Shown: one piece after another, positions 12,675 to 25,168 of the stretch
How positions within the stretch are numbered: the first letter of the stretch is position 1
How the letters are laid out: each line of letters starts with the position of its first letter
From: Armillaria gallica
Taxonomy: Eukaryota; Basidiomycota; Agaricomycetes; Agaricales; Physalacriaceae
Direction: 5' to 3'
Assembly (NCBI GenBank): GCA_037576215.1
Contig: JBANDB010000010.1
Location: 1,674,001 to 1,738,000 of the forward strand
DNA length: 64,000 nucleotides
Position numbers and translations under genes: made by a program
Notes under the pieces: model-generated
The model's input: only the letters and a program-made list of their open reading frames with translations
Told to the model about the DNA's origin: nothing
Databases searched by the model: none

Positions 12675-13183
12675 ATGTTTTCACGAAAACTTCGTGTTCT
12701 GTTTTATCTGCAAATAGTCTGTCTGTATTTTTAGCGCAACTTTCTCGTTCTCCTTTGTGTACATAGATTCATCTTTACGCTTAGAGATAGACAACCACTG
12801 GTTCTGTCCTACAAAATCTTTGATGATGGTCAAATTCGTAAGATGTTCGTCCGTAAATGAAGCATGTGGCGGTCGGATCTTCACTGCTGTCCACCACTTA
12901 ATTCTTGGCTGTTCCCGTCACCTACTGATCACACTTCAAAGACCGATCTTAAAAGAAAGTCGTTACCTGGAAACGACTGTTACTGCTTCCTACAGCTACT
13001 TGCAAGGCTGTAACCAAAGGATTACTTTCCTCGCATGATGATCCAAATCCAGTCTTCCATTGTGACCAATTCTTTGCTTTTCGGTCAGCGTTCAACCAAC
13101 GAGGTTAAAAAGACTGCTTTGGGTTCTCTGCTGCTTTCCTCAGTATCTTCTTCGCTGCCTTATATCTGAGTCGTGGTACACCA
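12675..13183. other. Intergenic region after Epl1
   Basis: No supported gene; presumably the Epl1 3'UTR and the promoter of the next gene. Confidence 0.45.
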
Positions 13184-14338
13184 ATGCCTGCACATCCCAC
13201 GCATCTTCAAATGGGAGGTTTCAAGCTGGACCACTACTATCTCCGGGGGTATGCCACTCTTTCTTTGACGATGACGATTCGTGTTACTAAGTACTTCATC
13301 GAGCGGCAGGGGCACAACCAGCGTCGATTCTTCCTGGGAAACACCGAATCCTGGACTTGGATCTGCCACCCGTGCAAGAGCCATCAAAGTGTCGACACAT
13401 CGAAACGACGCTCAACCCAAGTGCCACTCCTTTCGTACCCAGAAATTCAATACAGTCTCTGCTACAATCAAAATTTCAAACTCACACCTCAAAAATCACA
13501 CAAAGCAAAGCAAACTCGCTTGATTCTGAAGAACAAACGTGGAATAATGAATCCTGCCTTCATTGCTGGGTATTAAGAAGATTCGTTGGCGAAATGGAAC
13601 GTGGCAAGACGCGCCTCTCAGATCGTTTGTTCGCCGTGGTTCTCTTTTAACAAAGATCTCGGCATTCTCATACGCAAGTTCTGTCAGTGGGCCCGAGTCC
13701 AAGAAATGGGAGGAAGTCCTGAGTCTCTTTCCGCGTTTGCCACAGAAATTCATCGGACTATACATGTTTTCTTCAGAGCTCACGCGGCTTTGTTGTTCCG
13801 TAAGAAACAGGCTACGTTAGCTGTCGGTACATTTATCAAAAAATGGGATATCGTATGTTTGTTGAGTCCATGAGATATGCGTGTTTCGCTGATTGCTCGA
13901 TTATAGAAAATACCAAAGGCAGTCTCCTTATTTCCAAGACACGTTCCTATTCTTGTCATGACCACCATGACGCTTCTCGATTTTATTGGGGAGTTCCACG
14001 TCCACGGGATGCTCGAAGGACATCAAATATTTGCGTGCCTGAGGGTCTTGTTAAAGGGACTTAAAACTGTCGAACACATTCAAGCTATACACAGACTTGC
14101 GGTGCGTTCAAAGGGAGGATGTCGGCGGTCCGAGGGGGAGGAGGAGTACAGCCGGGAGGTGTTGGAGACGTTTCTGCATGCATTCTTGGATGCCTCGAGC
14201 AAGGTCACGAATGATATGAGCCTCATCGGCACGTCACGGTATGTTCCATCAGGAAGAAAGAGATGGATTGACGAGATCAATCAGTTTGTGTCGGGATTGC
14301 TATCAACGGCGGTTTTAATTTTTAAATGTATATGTTAA
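13184..14338 (+). CDS. Possible PAM2-motif, MIF4G-like protein
   Basis: A three- or four-exon model holds together. Exon ending at 13569 carries TTLNPSATPFVPRNS, a close match to the PAM2 consensus (LNPxAxxFxP), which binds the MLLE domain of poly(A)-binding protein. A GTATTA...CTCAG intron (13570-13621) joins in phase to an open exon 13622-13852. A GTATGT...TTATAG intron (13853-13906) then joins in phase to the last exon. That exon contains LLDFIGEFHVHGMLEGHQI, resembling the FIGEL-xxx-GML core of MIF4G HEAT repeats (eIF4G, PAIP1). By analogy it could link poly(A)-binding protein to translation initiation. The start is uncertain: an ATG at 13184 needs a weak GTTTCA donor to reach the PAM2 frame. 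The N-terminal part of the MIF4G fold is not convincing, so this may be divergent. Confidence 0.45.
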
Positions 14339-14787
14339 GTATGATTGGGATATGCGCATGACAAGCGACTGATGATAATATATGTTACTAGTTATGAGTT
14401 TGAAACTTTTCTTTGTTCAGGAATGTGCCAAGAGAAGAATAAAAGAATAGAGATATGTTGGTGTCATGATCGCGCTAGGTCGCAAGATGTCTTCTACTTC
14501 CCCTAATATGTAGAGGAGGTCTTAGAGAAGTCGAAGTCGCTGAAATTGTGAGTTATCATTTTAATAAGCTCAGAATTCTGATTACGAGTGCAGAAGCAAG
14601 AACGCGGTTGATTAGTCCGATAAACGCTTCGCACTGGCTGTCGGGACCGACTCTCAGATTTCTTGCGCCACAAGCTTGATTGAATTTGGATTAAATCATT
14701 TAGGGTGACATGCCTAAATACTCGGCGGAACTGCTGGAGATATGCGGCAGAGCCGCACTATAAAGCGGGCAACTTCAAGAGTGCAGT
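14339..14787. other. Intergenic region
   Basis: No supported gene. It contains a TATA-like TATAAAG at 14759 just before the next open frame. Confidence 0.4.
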
Positions 14788-15121
14788 ATGAACCAACTCC
14801 ACTTGCATTCCGCCGATGAGGCGCGTGGTACACCAGGACGACGATCAAATTTCTTTGATAGATTTGAAGAGTACCTGTCGGCTACCGCGCCAGGGCCCAC
14901 GCCGGGAGCACACGTCCTGGTTAAACCGATATCCCTCCTAACTTACCGAGAAGAATTGTTCCCTGGACACGATCAGGATGCCGAAAACTCAGCCTCCTGT
15001 AGGTAAGTAAAAGCTTTGTTGGCACTAGGAATAAACGTTTACCGCCGCGATATTCAGTGGGTACTTCGTGACGAGGAATTTTGTGCCCTTGCTTAATGTG
15101 CTATACCGCGGAGGCCGCTAG
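14788..15121 (+). CDS. Small hypothetical two-exon protein
   Basis: Exon 1 (14788-15002) begins MNQLHLHSADEARG. It ends at a strong GTAAGT donor, and a TATTCAG acceptor joins in phase to a second exon (15058-15121) ending in a TAG stop, giving about 92 residues. I recognise no family. TATAAAG lies only 29 bases before the ATG, which would leave almost no 5' leader; the true start may be elsewhere, or the gene may be spurious. Confidence 0.3.
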
Positions 15122-15501
15122 CTGAGGGAGCACGATGGAAGCATCTATAATTGGAATTCTGATCAAAATTTTATGAAAAATATGACATTTCAATTTTGAG
15201 CGGAGGTAATTCGATCATTATATCACGTGGTGTGACGCGGTCCCAAACTGGACGGAGAGGATCTTCTGCTGCGAACCCCCACGAGTCTCCCTATCAGGCT
15301 AATCGAGGCCTGCCGTTCATCGTCTTCAACCACCGGCAGTGCAGAAAGTACGGCGGCGAAGGATTCTAGAGCCCTGGCATTTGGAACTTCACTACTCATG
15401 CTATACTGAGATCCTCGGCTGGACAGGTGCGTGGCCGGCGCGTGTGCAACAGCCAAATCTGATAATCGACGCAGGAGGTATACTGAAAGATACCTGGAAC
15501 T

Positions 15502-18500
15502 ATGCCCAGCCTTTTGTCGCGTTTCAGGAGAAGAGCAACCAGTCTGCCCGTCACAGAGGTTGCGGAGCAACAGCCTGCGATACCGGGACCATCTTCTTCG
15601 CAGAGCGAAGCCGTTTTGGACCAGAAGATACACCCGAATTTGGCCGAACTCGTTAACGATTTCCCTCCCATATTTTTCTCCCAGCCAACTCCTATTCCTG
15701 AACCCAAAAGACCCAGTACTTCCGCGGAACGCGACGACGGAATTATTCCGTTGAAGCCCGCTGGAAGGACTAGGCGGCGTTCATCCGATACATCTGCGAA
15801 ACGAACTCCAATAGCACCAACGAAAGCACCAGGCCAACTAGAAAAACTTCCCGAATCCCCAACCTCTTCCCACCCAGCTTTACCTGATGCAACCGACGTT
15901 CCCCATGACACCCAACAAGCTTCTAGCCAAGGAGTCAGTCCAAGCGCTGACTCTGCACGCGACAACGACGACGGAATAATCCCGGCCGTGCCTGCAGTAA
16001 CCATGCGTCGGTCTAATGCACCTGCCATACCCACAACGACGGCAGCAATGCCCTTCGACGACCTTCATCCCTCACGGACACCTTTACATCCAGCTTCCTT
16101 ACCCGACGCATCCGACATCACTCATGATATTATTTATTCCAACGATTGCAATGACCCCACACGTTCACCTAGTTCTCTTTCAGCATCTTCATTTCAGGAA
16201 ACAGCAGACCCTTCTCACGAAAACTCTAACTCACCTGCTGGGTCAGGGACCTTCGGCGTCTTTACGCGATTAACGAACCTTGTTCATGGCTCCCCCGCCA
16301 CCCCCTTGACTCAGTCCCCCAATCCCCCCTCATCATGGTCTACTTTCGGTCGTCGAGTCATTCGTGGAGGACGGTCAGCTTCATACATCACAGATGTCGG
16401 TACAAGTTCGCGCCCTTCCAGTAGCGGCACATCTCGCAGCCATACGCCGCCGTCGACGACTCGGTCCCGTATCGGTACTCCGGAAAATGCGCCTGGGAGT
16501 GCTTTTGGCTCCGTTTCGTCCCCTTCGTCTGGCTTCACATTCGGGTCACATGGGCCGGGGCCAAGAGCATTGGGATCATCTCCCCCGCCCCCGCTACCAC
16601 CATTGGACCATCCAGCATTTGGTACCCTCAATGAGAACAATAGCAAAGTGGCGATTGGTAATGACGAGGAGACGGCATTCTTTTCTGACCACGGGCCCAG
16701 GCCATCATCTTCCATGCCTGCCATGCGATCAAGTTCACAACCAAATTCAAGCTGGTTGACAGAATCCAGCTCCAGACCGAGACTGCAGGATATCTTTTCT
16801 AGTCCCGTTTCCTCACCGACAACATCGCGTAGGACATCCAGGCGGAGCACCGCCAGCAGAGGGTCCAACAGTCAGCGCCGACGTAGATCAAAAAGCGCAA
16901 GTTCTAGCAGAAAACATGGCAAAAGTGGCGGAGAAAGACATGACATTTCCGGACAAGGATCAACGCGTGCATTGGTGACACCTTCCGAGAATGGTAATCA
17001 AGCACGTGGGAACAGTGTGGGTCCCGTCCTCGTTTTCGTTCTTGTATTGTTCGTCTTATTGCTCTTTTCTCTCCTGGGGGTATCGTTTCGTCCTTGTTCT
17101 TTTTTTTTGTTCGCTTCGCAGACCAGTCAGGTGTTTAATTTGGGGTCCCCGTTCCTACTTCAAGGCATTTCTGCTGGTGTGTACTCTTGCCCTCCCACCG
17201 TCACGTCGCAGGCGACTCTAATTAGTGGTGTTCACGATCCTAGCTTACTCCCATCCCCATAATCTACCCGACACAACCGCTCATTCAGTACAAAGTCACG
17301 AAATTTCTGAAGAAAACCTCATGTCTATTGATGCAGTACCCGGTATCTCCAACGCGGGAAGCAGTAAAACTCGGAGTCAGACTCGTAAAGGCGGAAGTGC
17401 CAAGCCTCAGGTTTCCTCCACCGCCCGAGCTTCTACGATTCCTGCTGCTCCTGCTGCTCCTCCCATCCCTTCACCTAGATCAACGTCTGATCAGCCATCC
17501 GGCCTCATGGTACCACCCTTGTTGTCGGTCACCGGGCCAACACCAGAACCGTCACCCATTGCCGAACCTAGGACGCCGCCTCCCAGCTCAGAGAAAGCAA
17601 AAGGAAAACGCAAGGCCGATGAAGTTGAGGGCGGCGGGACACCACCAGAGGCCAAAAAGAATAATAAGACCACCTTTGCTGCAGAGAACCCAAGGCGTGC
17701 GTTTGCCTCTTCCCTTATCTCTAGCCGCTCTAACTTTTTTTTTCAACAGCACATCGTGCTTCCGGAAATTCGACAGTTTCGTATGCTCCATCGTCTTACC
17801 AGTCCTATCATCGGCACAAACGTGCTAGACTTTCCGGTGTCATGTCGGCTGTTGGCGAAGATAGATATACGTATCAGACGTACAATCCCAATCCCAGTGG
17901 TTCGCTTGCGTCCAGAGGTAGTAGCAGCGGAAGACAAGGACGTCCTCGGACGCAATCTCGCCCATCTTCTTTTCGCCCAAAGCCCTCGTCGATCGCTGGT
18001 TCCCATCAGGCCCCGTCAAGAAGAAGTATTTCGCAGGCCTCCATACCGATTTCCGCTCTTATCTCCCCTCATGCACCATCCATATCACAGCGGTCGACGA
18101 GATATCACATGCGCGATCCTCGGAAGCCACCACGGGTTCAGCCGACACCCTGGACGTTATCTTTTCCTGTTCCAGGGGAAGGCGACGTTGGATACTTTCA
18201 AAGATGGAAGTGGTGGCAAAAAGAGAACAGGGCCCTCTCAGTCGGATGGGCTGATGGTGGAGGTAGCCCTCTGCATGCTTGGCTTTTCTTTTTTGGTTTC
18301 GTGTTGTTTCCAATCTGGTGGGTGGCCGGTATGTTGGTCCGCATACCAGAGACGCGGCGGATTGGAGATGCGGACACCTTAGAGAAAGGGGTCGTGTTAG
18401 ACGACCCTCAGGTTGAGCATGGTGAGCTACGCGATCTGTTCACGTCGAGTTCTTCGAATAACCGTTAAAACAGACGCAAAATCCTGGCGCAATCGATGTC

Positions 18501-18571
18501 GAATCATGGCCGCCGTTTCGCTTGTGACGTATGTTCCGTTCATCGTCCTTGTTGCTGTCTTTGCCAGATAG
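15502..18571 (+). CDS. Long serine/proline-rich basidiomycete protein of unknown function
   Basis: The gene begins MPSLLSRFRRRA and holds the conserved IHPNLAELVNDFPP near residue 45. A very long Ser/Pro/Arg low-complexity region follows, with an NLS-like KAKGKRKADEVEGGGTPPE. The conserved end reads ISALISPHAPSISQRS, YHMRDPRKPPR, PTPWTLSF, then GGGSPLHAWLFFFGFVLFPIWWVAG (a membrane-like helix), LDDPQVEHDAKSWR and a last hydrophobic stretch LVTYVPFIVLVAVFA. Conserved pieces at both ends indicate one gene. A 17015-17288 intron is in phase. A second intron ends at CAACAG near 17750, and the final one (GTGAGC...AAACAG, near 18422-18470) joins QVEH to DAKSW. Two C-terminal hydrophobic segments suggest a tail-anchored or membrane-associated protein. 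No function is known to me. Confidence 0.75.
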
Positions 18572-19949
18572 CACGCTTTCTTGCACTCGCACTCGTTTTT
18601 TCGTTCTCGCATTATACATTTTTGCATTGTACTACCACCCCCACATCTAGCACACCCTTGGACACTGGACATTCTATCGAACATCTATCATCCCGCGCAC
18701 CGCTGGTTTTCCCCTTCAACCCCCACCCCCAGAGAGAAAATACACTATACATATAATAACTTGAACCCTCACAATCTTTTACTACCCGTCATTCTTTTGG
18801 TTACTGTTGTCTGTAGTTGTGTAGTTGTTTTTAGAGCGAGTAAGTTATGGCCGTGAGCATTTAGTATATGTACTTATGAGTAGCTGTCGAAGTACTTCTA
18901 TTTGTATGCGGTTCCCGTAATTTATTCAGCTTGCTATGTGGCTTGCTGTCATCCTTTCTAACACGCGTCATTCCAGTAATTGACTGATGTCTGCTCTGAG
19001 CTTGAGCAGACTGTAACCGTCGTGAAGACCTGAAACAATTAACTTCCAACTTCAGTGAAATTAAACTCGCAGTCTCGTCGATTCTTCCCAGTTCCGGGAA
19101 CATAAAACCGTGCTGAGTCTGCCGTTGTCATATTTTTTCAGTTCTGTTCAGGTCTTAGAGCGCTTGAAGTATGGCTGTTTGCCGTACCGAAAAGCTTATT
19201 TTATTGACTAATGTTAATCAAAACACGAGGCCGTATGTCGGCTGAGACCTGCATCAACAATTGAGATCTGTGTCCCACAGTATATCTCCCGGTCTTCGTC
19301 GATTCAATACTTATCTTCAGTGGCCACGCCCTTGGTGAGGGAAGCTTTGTGGATCGCTGAGAGCGGCAATCATTACCTCCTCGATCGGAAAGGGACCGAC
19401 GTCGGGTTTTTACGCGATGTTTCAAAAGGGAAAGGGAAAGTGGTCCCTGTAAATCAAATTCACACGCCTTCTTGTTTTTCGTCATTCACTTCATGTTTCA
19501 AGGGCCTGGGAGCACTTGCCTTTTGGACGATATGTATAGGACCTGTGGTTCTACGTTTGGTATCATCTTTGGCTTCAACTTTTGAGCGAAAGTGTAGCCA
19601 TTCCTCGTCCTTACTCCACTCCTGGAAATTCCTTGCTACCTCGAGGATATAAAGTTGTTTCAACTATCGATCATATCCTACCAGCTCGGCAGAAGCGTAT
19701 GAGGCCATCATAATCCGCGTCGCGGGCTCGTATACGCCCCCGCTCTGTCTCAATTAGGAGGCCTTGGTCAATCTACTGGGGTAACCTTGACCCCTGCGAA
19801 ATCAACCGAAGGTCTTCTCTTCTCGACATCATCAAAGGATGGGTATATAACCTTCATACGGCTTCTATTTGGACTTTTGTGTTCTCACCGTTTGTGTATA
19901 CACCTCCCGACTCTCGTTTTCTGGCTACTTTCTCTCAAGGTTCACGTTC
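18572..19949. other. Gene-poor interval
   Basis: About 1.4 kb without a recognisable gene. An open frame at 19320-19652 (+) has no motif. A TATATAA element lies at its right end, upstream of the DUF6534-like gene. Confidence 0.4.
19844..19850 (+). promoter_or_regulatory. TATA-like element
   Basis: TATATAA about 100 bases before the ATG of the DUF6534-like gene, a suitable distance for a fungal TATA box. Inferred from position only. Confidence 0.35.
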
Positions 19950-21687
19950 ATGTCTGATTCAACTACGCCGATTTCGATTCCCCACAAGACTCTGGGCTCG
20001 CTCTTGATCGGTCTAATTGTTTCGAGTGTGTGAGATGGATTCTTACCTGTTCATGTTGGAGATTCACTGATAGTTTCTCTCGTAGAATATATGGTATAAC
20101 ATGTGCTCAGATAGTCCGATACTACCAACGGTATAGGTCGGATTCGACCCGCCTGAAGCTTGCTGTAAGACTGTTACGACGTTCTCTGCGATTTTGACTT
20201 TATATTATTCGGTTAGGTGGGCATTGTCTGGTGAGTGCCATCTGATTACCATAAGGTTTCATTCTAAACCCGCTTGTGAAGGTTGTCGGAGACGGCCAGC
20301 CAAATCATGATGATTTATGCGCTATATTTTTATCTCATTCGTAATCGAACGAATATCCTCGCCTCGGTGGATGTCAATTGGAGTCTAGTGGTGAGTTCGC
20401 CGCCAACTAGTCTGGCTTGTCTCACCCATCTGACATCGCCAAACATGAGGTGCCGTTTGGAACTAACGTGTGTAGTTTAGCTTGTCTAACTGTCTTTGGC
20501 ACTGAAACGAGTCCTCTGTCATGACAGGGTCTTGCAGCATTGATTATACAAGTGTGAGTTGTTTTAGTCTTTTCTCTAATCTAGTTATCAACGTGTATGT
20601 AGGATCTTCGCGAGACAGGTTTACATCAGTAAAGTCCTTTCTCAGCGATGTCGACTATCATAGATTCGCTGATGATAACACTAGTGAGCTCGAAGAATAT
20701 ATACATAACGGGATTTATCGTGCGTTTCTTTGTTCCACTTTGTTGTACTAGTCTGTCCTGACAAGATGGGCGTAGTACTTGATGTCTATCGCTCAATTCG
20801 GTACGCCTGCTCCTGGCCATGCCCCGTCCTTCTACTCAACTGGCATTGATTTAACACCCAAGTTTTGGCCGTGGGTAAGCTCGGACTTACCTTTCCCCCC
20901 ACTCGACGAACACGCTAAGATATATTTTCATCCAGTTGTCATGACAAAAGGGTCAGTTATATTCGTATATCCCGGATCACCTCTCATGCCGTCCGTCTAT
21001 CAGACTGCATAGTGCATATGCCATTTACGATAGATTCAAGGTGGGTCATTCATTCTCTATTTCTGCTCCGCTGTTGATTATGACACCGCAGGTCCTCGCT
21101 CCACCGGCATTTGCAATCACAGCAGCCAATGATATTCTCATCGCGCTTAGCCTGAGCTATTTCCTTCATACTCATAAATCCGGTATCGCCAGGTGGGATT
21201 TTATATCATCTCCACCATCCTGAGCTAATGTCTTGGCAAGAACAAATGGCATTGTGAACCGGCTCATCATCTTGACGATCAACAACGGTGCTTTGTCGAG
21301 GTTGATACAAGCTTTTTAATGAGGCTGCGGATACTGACGGTTTTCGGGATATAGCATCCTTGCGTTTGCCGCTTTGATATGCCTGCTGACTGCACCAGAG
21401 ACGATGGTTTCGATTGCCATGAATTTCCTCCTTGGAAAAGGTGACCGATGGTTACACATGGCTGCAATGATGATACTCACGATGGTTCCTGTAGCATATA
21501 CCAACACGCTTCTTGCCAGGTTCGTCTGCCTGATACACTGCGAAATCAATGGGACGCTAACATATCACCAAGTTTGAATTGGAGACAAAACTCAAGGGAC
21601 ACGCTGCTTCAACAAAATATACCCATGATGCCTAGACCGAGAACAGCTAGCAAGGTGGATATTTGGTTTATGCTGCTGCATGTTTGA
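19950..21687 (+). CDS. DUF6534-like multi-pass membrane protein (possibly decaying)
   Basis: The start MSDSTTPISIPHKTLGSLL fits the N-terminus of the Agaricomycete DUF6534 family (about seven membrane segments, function unknown). After removing a GTGAGA intron it continues IYGITCAQIVRYYQRYRSD, then SETASQIMMIYALYFYLI. Downstream pieces also fit: IIQVIFARQVYISK, PPAFAITAANDILIALSLSYF (family SAxxDxLIAxxLCYxL), a helix around 21370 and MMILTMVPVAYTNTLLAR (family NSLLATLNAR). The stretch 20640-20990 is hard to place in any frame, and the last exon seems to need a one-base shift after LLAR. It is therefore either more intron-rich than I can resolve or a pseudogene. The 3' end is approximate. Confidence 0.55.
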
Positions 21688-22303
21688 TTGAGCTCAATAA
21701 GTTGCAGAGCACATTTTCAGGGTCCGACAAGAGTTCGCAACGAAATGTGTACTACTGGGAAACGAACGAACTTGACTATGAGAATCCACCGCCGAGCCCC
21801 AGACGAGCTCTCGACCAGTACTTATATGTTAGTGGAGATAAGACTGATAGGGCCGATAAGTGTGCGAACAGTCCGAATCCGGGGTAGCTTTCAGTAGAAA
21901 CTTGGTATACAATTTGCTACTGTGTTCTGTCAGAGAACTCGTGGAGTATCAATTCGAATCAAAAAGGCATGAATACATGGGCGCAAACTTCTCATATGCA
22001 GTTGTTTTTTTGGACGCGAAGATAGGAGCCTCTTCGCCTATTTCGGGTGTTTTTAAAACAATATCTAGAAGAAAGTAATAGTAAAATAATTCTTTGGTCG
22101 GTGATTACATAAGCGTTCCCTTGTGGGAGAAAGAGAGGTCACAACTCGGAAACGTACAGCGAGCGAGCGAATCCTCGAAATTACGACCGTATCTTCAGCG
22201 ATAGTACAATAACCGTATGTCTCGCCGTTTTTATTCTCATATCTTCTTCCAATTTTCATCTTTTTCCTAGAATTTTTACGGTTTCTTTCGGCATACAAAA
22301 GGC
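21688..22303. other. Intergenic region upstream of NOT2
   Basis: No supported gene; includes the expected NOT2 promoter. Confidence 0.4.
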
Positions 22304-24723
22304 ATGAATCGACAAGGTGAGTGGTCAGGATATACCTCGGTCATGAAACGTCTGGCCACTTCTTTCAACAGCTGAGGAATCCTTTTCAGGCCAAGCTAAC
22401 CAGCGACCACCGAACCTTACTCCAAATCCGACTCTTGCCGGCCAATTTCGACCTCCATATCCCTTTGGAATGCCACCGCGAAGTGTAATACAGACGGGCG
22501 GCTACGTCCCAGGACTACAACCAACGAGCCATCGGACGGCGGTGCAGCAGTCACAGACACCCAGCATAGTGCCGCCATCGCCATATGTTTCGCAGCGGGG
22601 GCAGAGCAGTTACGCGTTTGGTGGAGGGCTCCAGCATCATCCAACGTCAATACAACCGCCCCAGCAGTCACAACAGTCGCAGCAGCAACAACAGCAGTCA
22701 TCCTCAAATGGCACGCCTCTACCACCATCTAGTATTGGGGCGCCCTCGGTGTCGTCGACAAGTGAGGTGGGATTGGACCCGAACGATTTTCCGGCACTTG
22801 GATCGACATCAGGGAATAATGGCTCGAGTAGCAACAACAATGGGGCTGTTGGTAGTGGAGCAGCGACGAGCTATGCAAGTCAAGCAGGGACCGGCGTAGG
22901 GCTGTCGGCCGCTGGTGTTGGAACGGGTTCACTGGGGACAGCAACAGGGGTGAACAGCACGAGCCAGCCGAGGGATTTCACGCCAGACGACTTCCCAGCG
23001 CTGGGCGGGCAGTCCGGCCAAGGGCAAAATCCGGCGTCGCAAAGTCAGAGCCAGTCCCAGGAAAGCCTTTCGCACCCGCCAGGTCTAAACGGATTTCAGC
23101 ACTCGGACCATGCCCATCAACAGCACCGGCAGAATCTACTGGGCGCATTGAGCGGCCTGCAGACGCCTGGCATGCTGAATCTGGCTCCTACACAAGCGAG
23201 GAATGTTCATCCTGGTTTTCAGACGGACACGGAGAAGCAGCAGCAGCAACGAGTGAGTACTCTTCCATCATCCAATCCGTCTCTCCCCATGCCGCGTATT
23301 CTTCTCTCTTGCAATTACCCAATACTCTTGTGGAGTAATGGTCTTCACACCTGGACATGCACTCTCTTTCGGGCCGGGCAAATACGCGTGGAATGTGCTG
23401 GAAAGAATAGCCTGTTGTTTGGTATTTTGAACATAGCAAGATCTGTTGGCGATGTCAATCCCGACAGATTTGCTATGGTCAAAACATAACAATGTACTAT
23501 TTTCTTTTCGAATCGTTCCGTCCTTTGACTGGCGCGCAATGGTGAAAACCAGGGCTGCATTCCCTTTTGTTGATTCTTTGCTCAATTTGCGTGTCTTTCA
23601 GAACAATTTCGCATTGAAGCTAAACCAGACCTCACACCCCGCGTGGAATTCCCCAAATATCAATCCAGGACCCTCTGCACAAACTCAGCTGGGCACGGGA
23701 TCATTTGTGAACCCACCACCAACAGCATCATCGCAGCAAAACGGCACGCACCAAAACTCGTCTACCACAGCCCTCAACGCGCCGCCCGGGGTTCCTCCAC
23801 CGTCAACAAATTCATTTGCCCAGCAACAGCAGCAAACGAACACCTCGGCCCCTCCACCCTATACATCGAACGGCATGGCAGTAGAGTCACATCCCAATAC
23901 GAACTCCAATCAAATTTCATCATCACATGGGTTACAACATCCCCAAACCCCAGCGCAACAGGTACTTGTCAGCGCCGCCGACCGATGGGGCCTACTAGGA
24001 CTGCTATTGTCCATCAAGAATGCAGGCCAAGATCCAGATCAAGGACTCAGCGTGGTTGGCACAGATCTAGGGACGATGGGATTAGATATGGGATACGCAG
24101 GGTAAGTTCTTATCCGGCTGTAGGTGTTCTGTCAGCTCAAGGACCGCCAGGAATCTGTATTCGACGTTCATAACACCTTGGGCAGACCAGTCAGCAGCAC
24201 GGTCCGTCGAACCGGACTTCCATCTACCTGCGTGCTACAACGTGCAACCGCCACCGCCTGGTCCTGCCAAAGTAACTGCATTCAGTGACGAGACGCTCTT
24301 CTTCATGTTCTATTCAAGTCCAAAGGACGCACTGCAGGAGATAGCGGCCCAAGAACTGTATGTGACTCCGAGGCTTCTATCCGATGATGGTGGAACAATG
24401 ACCTGTCTTGTTACAGATGGAACAGGAATTGGAGATTTCACAAAGATCTGCGGTTGTGGATAACCAAGGAGACAGGCATGGTGCCGTCGCAAAAGGTGCC
24501 CGGTGGCGAGTCGGGGCAGTATCATGTTTGGGACGCTGAAAACTGGGTGAAGGATCGCAAGGATATGACCGTGATGTACAGCGAGTTGGAGGAGAAGAAC
24601 GCACCAGCCTTCCTTCCTGGTCCTGGCATACACCTGGCAAACCCACCGCCGACGCCTCAAGTGGCGCAGCCACCGGTGCAGACAACACGAGGAGCATCAT
24701 TACAGGCTGGCATGGCATTGTAA
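22304..24723 (+). CDS. NOT2/CNOT2-like subunit of the CCR4-NOT complex
   Basis: CCR4-NOT is the main cytoplasmic deadenylase and a transcription regulator; Not2 pairs with Not3/5 through the NOT box. The start MNRQG is followed after six coding codons' worth of sequence by an intron (GTGAGT...TTTCAG) and then QANQRPPNLTPNP. Two copies of the NOT2-type DFPALG motif (DPNDFPALG and TPDDFPALG) sit among Gln/Ser/Gly-rich sequence. The C-terminal NOT2_3_5 domain is clear: DRWGLLGLLLSIKNA, LYSTFITPWADQSA, PDFHLPACYN, DETLFFMFYSSPKDALQEIA, FHKDLRLWITKE and a YHVWDAENWVKDRKD-type ending. An intron of about 350 bases (23251-23600) is unusually long for this window; the others are short. Intact. Confidence 0.92.
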
Positions 24724-25168
24724 TCGGTAGTTGATGATTTAATTGGTCATTTTACGCATTCTCCTCGGTGACTACTTCATCCCCATCATATCGCCATATC
24801 ATCCACATACATCGAACTTATTATCTTCGTCCTTCACGTTCTATTTTGCTGGTCCATCGAACTGTACCTTTACTTAACGTTCTACATTTTATCCATTTGC
24901 TGTTACTTGTAAAACTGGTGACGCAAGGCGCAGTTTAAAATGGGTATTACGGCAAGGATTAGGAGGATTAGGCAGATTTGGCGCTAAATTCGCAACGATC
25001 CGCTATCCTTTGGCTCGGCAGGCCATCCATCTTTTTCATAAATTTTAAGTTGGCACTCTGTAACAGATATTCGCTGATGATCGAGCGCCCTTTGAACTTC
25101 CTTACCGAGTGACCACGATGAATGCCCAATAATTCTGCTTCTTACGCTCTTGATTTCTTACTTTCACG
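24724..25168. other. Intergenic region
   Basis: No supported gene between NOT2 and the prenyltransferase gene. Confidence 0.45.

Noticed and set aside
15396..16034. 212-codon minus-strand open frame
   Set aside because: Antisense shadow of the serine-rich gene; low complexity, no motif.
17015..17288. Apparent transmembrane segment (VLVFVLVLFVLLLF) in the serine-rich protein
   Set aside because: It lies within a phase-consistent GTGTGG...ATTCAG intron with a T-rich tract, so it is probably not translated.
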